DNA of 64,000 nucleotides from an uncultured Oceanospirillaceae bacterium (GTDB lineage Bacteria > Pseudomonadota > Gammaproteobacteria > Pseudomonadales > Balneatricaceae): positions 1 through 64,000 of the forward strand of contig CAJXNY010000023.1 in NCBI GenBank assembly GCA_913057435.1, given 5' to 3'. Under the pieces are notes generated by a model, which saw only the letters and a program-made list of their open reading frames with translations, searched no databases and was not told the DNA's origin. The translations under genes were made by a program, and so were the position numbers. Of this stretch, positions 57,217 to 64,000 are shown one piece after another (positions within the stretch are counted from its first letter, which is position 1; each line of letters begins with the position of its first letter).

Positions 57217-58119
57217 TTAATTTGCCGCATGGGACAGCAGCCATTGCCGGACCAGCTCGACCCCGGTTTTAGGGCGCAGGGTTTGCGGGGGCTGCAGCAT
57301 ATAGAACTGTGATTCGGTGATCAGGGCGTTATCCACCGGTCGTACCAGCAGGCCGCTGGCCAGATAGTCATCCACCAGATTGGCCCAGGCCAGTGCCAGC
57401 CCCTGACCGTTGAGCGCGGACTGAATCACCAGCGGGTAGTTGTTGATCTTCAGGCGGCGGGCGTTTTCCGTTGGGGCGGGTAACTCGCAACCTTCAAACC
57501 AGTCACGCCAGCTGAGCCAGTCTTCCCGTACTTCCAGTGAGAGCAGGGTGCTGGTGGCCAGTTGCAGTGGGTCAGCAATCTGCGGGTTTTTCGCCAGGTA
57601 GGCCGGGCTGCAAACCGGAAACACCGACTCGCTGAACAGCGGTGTCGCACGCAGGCCATCCGGCGGAGCACGGCAGTAGAACAGCGCCAGATCAAACTCG
57701 TTGTGGCGGATATTGCGCAATGACTCAACCGCCAGAATACGCAGATCAACCTCCGGATGCTGTTCCTGAAATTCGTTGAAACGGGGTAGCAGCCAGAATG
57801 AAGCCATGGCGTTGGTGGTGACAACAGTGACCTGCTGGTCGCCCTGCCATTGCAGAATATCCCCTGTGGCTCCGGCCAGCTGCAGCAACGATTGTTGCAC
57901 GCTGTCGTAGTAGTCGGCACCGGTGTCGGTCAGGCTCAGGGCTCGCTTATCACGGATAAACAGTGCCCGGCCCAGATAATCTTCCAGATGCCGTACCTGA
58001 CGGCTGACCGCGCCCTGAGTCACGCTCAGTTCGTCTGCAGCACGGGTAAAGCTCAGATGACGGGCGGCGGCTTCAAAAGCCACCAGGCTGTTCAATGGTG
58101 GTAGTGGTCTGATTCGCAT
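57217..58119 (-). CDS. LysR-family regulator (GcvA-like)
   Basis: A 300-residue LysR protein with its helix-turn-helix at residues 9-66 (LNSLVAFEAAARHLSFTRAADELSVTQGAVSRQVRHLEDYLG; short motif AVSRQVRHLE) and a full effector domain. It follows the BCCT carrier by 106 bp on the same strand and is convergent with the broken dehydrogenase. It may control the carrier or the DddP-like genes; LysR regulators (DddR) accompany some DMSP genes. Confidence 0.9.
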   Translation of the reverse strand: MRIRPLPPLNSLVAFEAAARHLSFTRAADELSVTQGAVSRQVRHLEDYLGRALFIRDKRALSLTDTGADYYDSVQQSLLQLAGATGDILQWQGDQQVTVVTTNAMASFWLLPRFNEFQEQHPEVDLRILAVESLRNIRHNEFDLALFYCRAPPDGLRATPLFSESVFPVCSPAYLAKNPQIADPLQLATSTLLSLEVREDWLSWRDWFEGCELPAPTENARRLKINNYPLVIQSALNGQGLALAWANLVDDYLASGLLVRPVDNALITESQFYMLQPPQTLRPKTGVELVRQWLLSHAAN

Positions 58120-58225
58120 TGCCTCACCCTAACGCAATGGCAGAAATGGCTGCGCCGCCAGAAGAGCTCCGGCGGCGCAGGGGTATGCTCCCGTCATGGC
58201 AGGAACTTTCTATAAAAACAGTAGC

Positions 58226-59860
58226 TTAGATGCCGCTAGCTGTCATCTGCTCAGGCTCGGCGTTGTCGTTTCCAGCTACGTTTTCCTCTTTTAAGGCACG
58301 CTGTACTGACATCGCCATCAGCATCACCAGCACCGCTGCTGGCAGTGCTGCACAGATAGTGGCGGTCTGCACAGTTTTGAGCCCGCCAGCCCATAGTAGC
58401 CCGGCGGCGATTGCCCCGATCACCAGTCCCCAGGCGATACGGCTTATCTGCGGTGGCTCCAGGCTGCCGCGTGAGCTGAGGGTGGAGATGACCAGGGTGC
58501 CGGAGTCTGCTGAGGTAACGAAATAGGTCACCAGCAACAGCGTGGCCAGCGCACTGAGCAGGGTGCTAACACTGGCACCGGAGCTCTCTTCGATGGTGTC
58601 GAACAGGGTAAAGATGGCCAGCGTAGAATCTTTTTTCGTTGCCAGCAGAATCTCGCCACCGTTGAATTCAGCGGCGTCACCGCTGAGCTGCTGCTCAGCC
58701 ACCAGCGCCTGATGGGCGATACGGCCTTCGTGTTCGTAGTGGATAGCTGAACCACCGAACGCTGAAATCCACAGGAAACCGAACAGGGTGGGTGCAATCA
58801 GTGCGCCGCCGATCAGTTCACGGATAGTACGACCACGGGAGATACGCGCAATGAACATGCCGACAAACGGTGCCCAGGTCAGCCACCATGCCCAGTAGAA
58901 GGCGGTCCACCAGTTCTGCCATTGAGAATCACCCTGGGCATCACTCCACAGGCTCAGGCCAATCACGTTTTGGGCATAGTCAGCAGTGCCTTCCAGCCAG
59001 GTGTGCAGGATGTAGCGGGTGGGGCCAAACAGCATCACGCCCACCAGCAGCAACAGTGAGAGCACCACGTTACCGATCGACAGCAGGCGGATGCCTTTGC
59101 CGACACCGGACATTACCGACATGATGGCGATCAGTGAGATGACCAGGATCAGCAGTATCTGGCTGCCGATACCGATCTCAACGCCGAACAGCTTTTCGAT
59201 CCCGGTGCTCATCTGCACCACGCCCAGGCCAAACGAAGTGGCGATACCAAATGCGGTAATGGCGACCACCATGATGTCGATGACATTACCGAACCAGCCA
59301 TCCATACGGGCCCGGCCAAACAGCGGCTCCAGGGTGGAACGAATGGTCAGTGGGCGGTCTTTACGGTAGGAGAAATACGCCAGCCCCAGCGCGACCGTGA
59401 TGTACAGTGCCCAGGGGTGCAGGCCCCAGTGGAAGAAACTGATACGTACTGCCGTCTGGGCTGAAGCCTGGCTCAGTCCTTCTGCGGCGAACGGGTTGCT
59501 GGCGTAGTGCCACATCGGTTCCGCAACGGACCAGAACAACAGGCCAATGCCCATCCCTGCGCTGAACAGCATGGAAAGCCATGAACCCAGGCCGAACTCC
59601 GGTTGTTCGTCATCGCGGCCCAGTTTTATGGTGCCGAAACGGCTCATCATTAAATAGATCAGGAATATCAGTACACCGGTAGCCATGGCCAGGTAAAACC
59701 ATTTAAAGCGGTGCAGAATATCGCCAGAAACTTCAGTAAATAGCGCACCGGCCTTATCAGCCAATACACCACAGATCACCACAAAACCGATAATCAGTAT
59801 TTTGGAAATCAGGGTTACCGTGGGATCAATCCCATGGAGTATCCCATTTTTATTATTCAT
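58226..59860 (-). CDS. BCCT-family betaine/choline/carnitine-type transporter
   Basis: A 544-residue carrier with 12 membrane helices. The BCCT signature region FYWAWWLTWAPFVGMFIARISRGRT and the sodium-site GMGIGLLFWSVAEPMWHY are clear. Members take up glycine betaine, choline, carnitine or DMSP (DddT belongs here). The C-terminal tail is short, so it is probably not osmotically gated like BetP. Near the Rieske oxygenase and DddP-like gene it likely brings in a methylated onium substrate. Confidence 0.92.
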   Translation of the reverse strand: MNNKNGILHGIDPTVTLISKILIIGFVVICGVLADKAGALFTEVSGDILHRFKWFYLAMATGVLIFLIYLMMSRFGTIKLGRDDEQPEFGLGSWLSMLFSAGMGIGLLFWSVAEPMWHYASNPFAAEGLSQASAQTAVRISFFHWGLHPWALYITVALGLAYFSYRKDRPLTIRSTLEPLFGRARMDGWFGNVIDIMVVAITAFGIATSFGLGVVQMSTGIEKLFGVEIGIGSQILLILVISLIAIMSVMSGVGKGIRLLSIGNVVLSLLLLVGVMLFGPTRYILHTWLEGTADYAQNVIGLSLWSDAQGDSQWQNWWTAFYWAWWLTWAPFVGMFIARISRGRTIRELIGGALIAPTLFGFLWISAFGGSAIHYEHEGRIAHQALVAEQQLSGDAAEFNGGEILLATKKDSTLAIFTLFDTIEESSGASVSTLLSALATLLLVTYFVTSADSGTLVISTLSSRGSLEPPQISRIAWGLVIGAIAAGLLWAGGLKTVQTATICAALPAAVLVMLMAMSVQRALKEENVAGNDNAEPEQMTASGI

Positions 59861-59914
59861 CTATCAGGCTCCGTCTTTTTATTATCAGATAGATTTTGAT
59901 GTCGCGGTTTTTTA

Positions 59915-59937
59915 TTCGGCTGACTCATGCAGCCGAA
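59915..59937. repeat. hairpin in the BCCT leader region
   Basis: TTCGGCTG-actcatg-CAGCCGAA, a perfect 8-bp stem 55 bp upstream of the BCCT start codon. The poly-T lies on the wrong side for a terminator on either strand, so a leader structure or operator is more likely. Confidence 0.45.
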
Positions 59938-60114
59938 CAGACAACATAAAACCGTGCAGACAAGCGATTGAAGAAAAGACAAATAAGTCCTGCCAGTGCG
60001 CACAGGAGCTATTAGTCTGGGCCATAGAAAGCCCCCGATTAAGAGGGCGAAATGGCAGGGTTGATAATGAAAAAAACACTGACCTGCATCAAACGACTTT
60101 TCAGCCGTGAGCTA

Positions 60115-60130
60115 ATGAGTTTTTGTCATG
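60115..60130. promoter_or_regulatory. ATGAGTTTTTGTCATG motif, site B
   Basis: It overlaps the EamA stop codon upstream of the BCCT gene and matches site A in the Rieske/DddP-like divergent region at 14 of 16 bases. Confidence 0.35.
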
Positions 60131-61031
60131 CACCGGTCATATTGGTTGAGGGAGGCTGACGCGATTGTGACCAGACCATTAGCAGGGCTGCGCTGATCAC
60201 CAGCACGACGCCGAACAGGCTGCGCTGGGTCAGGGTTTCCTGCAGCAGTAACCAGGCCCAGAATATCGAGGCGATGGGTTCCGTGGTGGAGAAGATGGCG
60301 ACATCAAACTGGCGTTGCAGTAAACCGATCCCTTTGATCAGCAGCAGGAAAGGGATAAACGTCGAGATGATGCCCAGCGCCAGTACCATCGACCAGCCAT
60401 AGCGGGACGCGGGCAGCTCTGCCTGACCGGCCAGCACCGGCAGGCTGAAGATCAGCGCTGCACCGATTAACGTCCAGCTGGCACCCGCCAGGGCATCATT
60501 GTGCGGCATCCAGCGCTGTGCACCAATGATATAGCCGCTGTAGAACAGGGCCGAGCCAAGCCCGAACAGGATGCCAGCCCAGCTGATCGCTGTGCGACTG
60601 AAATCAGCATCCAGGGTGAAGTAGATCCCCAGCAGTGCACCCATTAATGCCAGAATTTTACTGGTTGAAAATGATTCCTGACGCTGCATAAAGCCAAGAA
60701 AAAATACCATCAATGGAAATAGACTGAACAACATCACCGTCAGACTGACACTGACCTGCGACAGGGCAGCAAAGTAGCACAGTGAGGCCAGCCCGTTGAT
60801 CACCCCCAGCGTGCCGGCCCCTTTCAGTGGTTTACGCACACGGGGAATACACAGCAGTAGCAACAGGCTGGGCACCAGAAAACGCAGCCACACCAGCCCC
60901 AGAGTGTTGGCGCCATCGGCATAAACGGCGCGGGCAAAGATTGGCTGCAGGCTGAAACACAGTGCGGCAATCAGGATCAGCCCGGCACCGTTGAGGTAGT
61001 GCCGGGTTGGGCTGGGGGGGAAAAGGTTCAT
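60126..61031 (-). CDS. EamA-family (DMT) transporter
   Basis: A 301-residue membrane protein with ten helices in two EamA repeats (residues about 15-140 and 150-285; GLVWLRFLVPSLLLL, ALLGIYFTLD and SLFGVVLVISAALLM). Such proteins usually export amino acids or metabolites. Its start overlaps the stop of the M24/DddP-like gene by four bases, so the two are translationally coupled, suggesting export of a product or import of a substrate of that enzyme. Confidence 0.9.
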   Translation of the reverse strand: MNLFPPSPTRHYLNGAGLILIAALCFSLQPIFARAVYADGANTLGLVWLRFLVPSLLLLLCIPRVRKPLKGAGTLGVINGLASLCYFAALSQVSVSLTVMLFSLFPLMVFFLGFMQRQESFSTSKILALMGALLGIYFTLDADFSRTAISWAGILFGLGSALFYSGYIIGAQRWMPHNDALAGASWTLIGAALIFSLPVLAGQAELPASRYGWSMVLALGIISTFIPFLLLIKGIGLLQRQFDVAIFSTTEPIASIFWAWLLLQETLTQRSLFGVVLVISAALLMVWSQSRQPPSTNMTGA

Positions 61032-62287
61032 CGCAACCAGTCTTCCTGCCAGGGGTAACTGGACAGCGGCACACAGCCGTCACGGGTGATCAGCACTTGC
61101 TGCTCCAGCTTGATACCTTCCTCACCGCCACGCTCGCCAATATAGCTTTCGACACAGACCACCATATTCTCCTCAAAATGTCCGTTATAACCGGCGCTAC
61201 GCCAGTCTTCTCCCTGATGTGCCACCGCCGGGAATTCGTCGGCCAGCCCCACACCGTGTACCACGCAGCAATAGCGGTTGGGGTAAAACGGTTCGGGGAT
61301 AGGCCAGGCCTGTTCGCTGAATTCGCGATAGCTGAGCCCGGCTTTAAGCAACCCGCTATTGTGCATAACCTGAGCATGGGCGAGCTGGTATAAGCGACGC
61401 TGTTCGGTAGTGGGTGCGACATGGCCGACCGTCCAGGCGCGGGAGATATCAGCGCAGTAACCGTAGGGGCCGATCAGATCGGTGTCGAAGCTGATAATTT
61501 CACCTGCCTGCATCACCCGGTTGCTGGACTCCTGCATCCAGGGGTTGGTGCGCGGCCCCGAGGCCAGCAGGCGGGTTTCGATCCACTCGCCACCGTTGCG
61601 AATGTTTTCGAAATGCAGCCAGGCCCAGAGTTCGTTCTCGGTCATCCCCGGGCGCTGCTCGTCGTGCATGCGCTGGATACCCTGTTCACAGACACGAATA
61701 GTCCAGCGCATCAGTTCCAGCTCGTCGGCAGACTTTATCCGCCGGGCTTCCTCCATCAGGCTGTGGCCCTCAACCAGTGTCAGCCCCGCTTCACGCAGCA
61801 GGTCCAGCCCTTCAAATTCGGCTTTATCTACCGCCAGTCGCTGGTTGTCCGGGCTGTGCTGGTGCAGCAGCTGGCTGATCTCGGTGGCCCATTGCTGCGC
61901 TTTTTCCTGGATACGGTTACCGGCACCAAAGTAACTCCAGTTGAGGGCGGTGCGGATTTCATCAATCTGCTGATTACCGTCCTGCAGGTGCTCGCAGTTA
62001 TGAAACTCCCATAGAATCACCGGCCCTTCGGCAAATACCAGCGCATAGCGGGCAAAGTTATGCAGCGTCCAGACCTGCATATTGGAACTGTCGGTGGCAT
62101 AGCGAATATTGACCGGGTCATAGAGCAGCATGGCGGCGCAGTCACTGGCCAGCAGCTGCTGACGGACCCGTTGCAGCCGGTAGCTGCAGGCGGCCTGGTG
62201 GGTGTCTGCGGACACCGGGTTCTGTAATGGCTGATCACTGCGGGTTATATATTCGTTATGCGGCTCTGGGTGAATATAGCTGGACAT
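61028..62287 (-). CDS. dddP: M24-fold enzyme of the DddP (DMSP lyase) family
   Basis: A 419-residue creatinase/Xaa-Pro-peptidase-fold enzyme. The binuclear metal ligands of DddP are all present: D268 and D270 (SFDTDLIG), D280 (CADISR), H344 and E380 (VCVESYIG), E395 (IKLEQQVLI). The catalytic Asp six residues after the His is D350 (VHGVGLADE). LLYDPVNIRYATDSSNMQ and GGEWIETRLLASGPRTNPW match DddP of Roseobacters as I remember it. DddP cleaves dimethylsulfoniopropionate to dimethyl sulfide and acrylate. Related M24 enzymes such as ectoine hydrolase are alternatives, so activity is inferred. Coupled to the EamA gene. Confidence 0.72.
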   Translation of the reverse strand: MSSYIHPEPHNEYITRSDQPLQNPVSADTHQAACSYRLQRVRQQLLASDCAAMLLYDPVNIRYATDSSNMQVWTLHNFARYALVFAEGPVILWEFHNCEHLQDGNQQIDEIRTALNWSYFGAGNRIQEKAQQWATEISQLLHQHSPDNQRLAVDKAEFEGLDLLREAGLTLVEGHSLMEEARRIKSADELELMRWTIRVCEQGIQRMHDEQRPGMTENELWAWLHFENIRNGGEWIETRLLASGPRTNPWMQESSNRVMQAGEIISFDTDLIGPYGYCADISRAWTVGHVAPTTEQRRLYQLAHAQVMHNSGLLKAGLSYREFSEQAWPIPEPFYPNRYCCVVHGVGLADEFPAVAHQGEDWRSAGYNGHFEENMVVCVESYIGERGGEEGIKLEQQVLITRDGCVPLSSYPWQEDWLR

Positions 62288-62344
62288 GGCGTTGGGCTCT
62301 TATCGTTTTTTGCGCAACGCTACCTGGCTTATAAACAGGGGTAA

Positions 62345-62360
62345 AACGACGAAAACTCAT
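62345..62360 (-). promoter_or_regulatory. ATGAGTTTTCGTC motif, site C
   Basis: Read on the minus strand this is ATGAGTTTTCGTCGTT, sharing ATGAGTTTT-N2-TC with sites A and B; it lies on the DddP-like side of the divergent region. Confidence 0.4.
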
Positions 62361-62483
62361 AAGTCGATGAGTAATCGGCATGGATTAATGATTCTGCGGT
62401 GTCGTTAAAACCAGCCTTTTATTAACCGGGTTTATATGACGCGGACAGGTATTTTTTCGTCGCAAATAATCATCAAACAAACC

Positions 62484-62500
62484 TATGAGTTTTTCTCATA
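62484..62500. promoter_or_regulatory. perfect dyad TATGAG-ttttt-CTCATA, site A
   Basis: A 17-bp perfect dyad 130 bp before the Rieske start codon. Its core ATGAGTTTTTCTCAT recurs with small changes at sites B and C, suggesting one regulator for the BCCT, DddP-like and Rieske genes. Confidence 0.5.
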
Positions 62501-62631
62501 ACCTCGCACCTTAAAAATCGTTTTTTTGATTTTTCTCAGCTCATTAATATCCGCTTTATCACGCACCGGGTGCGTAAACCAACAATAACAAAAGCCCGTC
62601 AATGCACAGGCCAGAGGTGGAGAGCCCTTCA

Positions 62632-63819
62632 ATGAGCAACGAAATGCAGAAAATCCCGACCGCAACCCTGGACGCTGTCCGCCAGCCAATCGCCGACGCC
62701 AATGGTATGCCGAATGCGGTTTATGCTGATCCGGCGCTGTTTGAGTTTGAACGTGACAACGTACTGGGTAAAACCTGGGCGGGGTTGTCATTTGCCAGTG
62801 AGCTGCCGAAGAACGGTTTTGCCAAGCCGGTGGATTTTATGGGCCTGCCGCTGGCGATCATGCGTAACCGTGATGGCGAGCTGAAAGTGTTCCACAATAT
62901 CTGCAGCCACCGCGGCATGATCATGCTGCGCGAAGAGACTGAAGTTGAAGGCATGGTGCGTTGTCCGTACCACTCCTGGACCTACGACCTGAATGGCAAC
63001 CTCAAGGGCACGCCGCATATCGGTGGTGTCGGTAAACACACGGCAGAAGGCTTTGTCTGCGAAAAACACGGCCTCAAAGAGGTACGCGCTGAAGTCTGGA
63101 TGGGGATCGTCTTTATCAACCTGTCTGGCGATGCTGAGCCGTTTGCCGACTTTATCGCCCCGCTGGTCAGCCGCTGGGAAGAGTTCGCCGGTAAAGGTGG
63201 TTTTGAGAAGGTCCGCGTGGCACCGACGGGCAGCAATATGGAACTGACCGTTGAGGCTAACTGGAAGCTGGCAGTGGAAAACTACTGTGAAGCTTACCAC
63301 CTGCCATGGGTTCACCCGAGCCTGAACACCTACTCGCCGCTGGATCAGCACTACAACCTGATTGTTAACGACTGGATGTCCGGCCAGGGCACTTACACCT
63401 ATAACCTGTCCGATGTTGCGGGCACCAGCCTGCCACAGTTCGGCGACTGGCCAGAAGACAAAATCCGCCAGGGTGAGTATGTCTCCCTGTATCCGAACGT
63501 GTTGCTGGGCATTCAGGCTGACCACGCTTTCGCCATCATCCTGCAGCCACAGGCTAATAACCGCACGCTGGAAAAACTGCAGCTCTCCTATGTTGGCGAT
63601 AAGGCAACCGGTGATGAGTTTGCTGCCTGCCGCTCCGCCGTGCTGGAAAGCTGGAAGGTGGTGTTTGGTGAAGATGTGTTTGCCGTTGAAGGCATGCAGA
63701 ACGGGCGTAAATCACCGGCCTTTACCGGCGGTGTGTTCTCGCCAGTGCTGGATGCCCCGACCCATCATTTCCACACCTGGGTCGCTGACCAGTACGCCAG
63801 AGCGCAATCTGAAGGTTGA
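62632..63819 (+). CDS. Rieske non-haem iron oxygenase, alpha subunit (quaternary-ammonium type)
   Basis: A 395-residue oxygenase from the ATG at 62632 (GGAGAG upstream). The Rieske [2Fe-2S] site is C91-S-H93 and C111-x2-H114; the mononuclear iron site is H223 and H228 in NYCEAYHLPWVHP. The bridging residue is E220 rather than the usual Asp, as in carnitine and betaine oxygenases (CntA/GbcA branch). It probably demethylates or cleaves a betaine-like compound using an external reductase, which is not in the window. Divergent from the DddP-like gene; an aldehyde dehydrogenase follows. Confidence 0.88.
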   Translation: MSNEMQKIPTATLDAVRQPIADANGMPNAVYADPALFEFERDNVLGKTWAGLSFASELPKNGFAKPVDFMGLPLAIMRNRDGELKVFHNICSHRGMIMLREETEVEGMVRCPYHSWTYDLNGNLKGTPHIGGVGKHTAEGFVCEKHGLKEVRAEVWMGIVFINLSGDAEPFADFIAPLVSRWEEFAGKGGFEKVRVAPTGSNMELTVEANWKLAVENYCEAYHLPWVHPSLNTYSPLDQHYNLIVNDWMSGQGTYTYNLSDVAGTSLPQFGDWPEDKIRQGEYVSLYPNVLLGIQADHAFAIILQPQANNRTLEKLQLSYVGDKATGDEFAACRSAVLESWKVVFGEDVFAVEGMQNGRKSPAFTGGVFSPVLDAPTHHFHTWVADQYARAQSEG

Positions 63820-63834
63820 TACGCGATAACCACA

Positions 63835-63868
63835 AGCCCCGGATGGCTTTGCTCTCCGGGGCTTTTTC
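63835..63868 (+). terminator. Rho-independent terminator after the Rieske gene
   Basis: AGCCCCGGA (63835-63843) pairs with TCCGGGGCT (63855-63863), followed by a T-run. Confidence 0.9.
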
Positions 63869-63923
63869 GCCTCTGATAACAGCATAACCACACAAAAAAT
63901 ACCGATAACAAGAGAGTGCCCCC

Positions 63924-64000
63924 ATGAACCCGACAGATCACTGGCTGAACTTTATTAATGGTGAATGGCTGGATGCCCGCCGCGTTATCGATGTGGATGA
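63924..64000 (+). CDS. aldehyde dehydrogenase, N-terminal start only (window end)
   Basis: The ATG at 63924 with GAGAG upstream opens MNPTDHWLNFINGEWLDARR, the typical first residues of an aldehyde dehydrogenase (NFINGEW). Too short for the ORF track. It begins 55 bp after the terminator of the Rieske gene and may oxidise the aldehyde released by that enzyme, but only 25 codons are visible. Confidence 0.7.
   Translation, partial: MNPTDHWLNFINGEWLDARRVIDVD

Larger units (their letters stand above)
62288..62631. other. 344-bp divergent promoter region between the DddP-like and Rieske genes
   Basis: The region is non-coding and AT-rich. It holds ATGAGTTTT sites A and C (listed separately) and an ACTCAT-aagtcg-ATGAGT dyad (62355-62372). 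Clear -35/-10 pairs were not found. Confidence 0.6.

Noticed and set aside
59915-59937. Rho-independent terminator between the EamA and BCCT genes
   Set aside because: The stem is perfect, but the T-run lies on the 5' side on the plus strand and gives an A-run after the stem on the minus strand.

Overview
The window looks like chromosome of a marine gammaproteobacterium of the Oceanospirillales type (Oceanospirillaceae-like). This rests on the conserved proA-nadD-rsfS-rlmH-mrdA-rodA-mltB-rlpA-dacA-ybeD-lipB and leuS-lptE-holA order shared with Pseudomonas relatives, on several TRAP/BCCT/DMT carriers for small organic solutes, and on methylated-compound and polyamine catabolism. The organism assignment is inference.

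Layout. 1-1115: right part of an IS3-family element (orfA end, A6G frameshift site, orfB, right end), next to what may be the 3' remnant and terminator of a 5S rRNA gene. 1.4-8.3 kb: an IclR-type regulator converging on a minus-strand operon dctP-dctQ-dctM, iron alcohol dehydrogenase, mmsA. The two enzymes fit conversion of 3-hydroxypropionate (or a related hydroxyacid) through malonate semialdehyde to acetyl-CoA. Three copies of a GGAAC-N5-GTTCC-like dyad link regulator and operon. A decayed LysR helix-turn-helix fragment lies at 8.5-8.6 kb. 8.7-10.8 kb: an unusual two-membrane-segment protein with a long acidic linker. 11-22 kb: the housekeeping and cell-wall cluster (proline synthesis, NAD synthesis, ribosome silencing and methylation, elongasome PBP2/RodA, lytic transglycosylase, RlpA, PBP5-type carboxypeptidase, D-alanine-type aminotransferase, lipoate transfer). 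22.5-27.9 kb: a lipoprotein cytochrome c, holA, lptE, leuS and a zinc-ribbon protein.

28-32.4 kb holds a soluble PAS-PAS-chemoreceptor (BdlA-like) and a divergent pair of secreted hydrolases (serine beta-lactamase fold; M61-like metalloprotease). 32.4-34.6 kb is an AT-rich islet with a clavaminate-synthase-like Fe(II)/2-oxoglutarate oxygenase and an AEC exporter. 34.6-40.5 kb is a patchwork of regulators (TetR, LysR, YafY/WYL), GST, MOSC, ankyrin and ABM-domain proteins.

40.6-53.9 kb is a gamma-glutamyl-putrescine (Puu-type) polyamine region: puuB, an NhaC-type carrier, an aldehyde dehydrogenase, puuA, puuD, a fused E1 alpha-beta plus E2 2-oxoacid dehydrogenase without its own E3, an EF-hand-like protein and an HTH-cupin regulator. 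Four TGATCA sites sit in the puuA/puuD divergent promoter region. 53.9-57.2 kb: AraC regulator, ornithine-cyclodeaminase-family reductase, and an FAD amino-acid dehydrogenase broken by one in-frame TAG. 57.2-64 kb: LysR, BCCT transporter, EamA transporter, an M24-fold enzyme with all metal ligands and the catalytic Asp of the DMSP lyase DddP, and divergently a Rieske oxygenase and the start of an aldehyde dehydrogenase, with a shared ATGAGTTTT motif in the intergenic regions.

No tRNA, CRISPR array or replication origin was seen. Nothing was searched against databases; family calls are from motif recognition.
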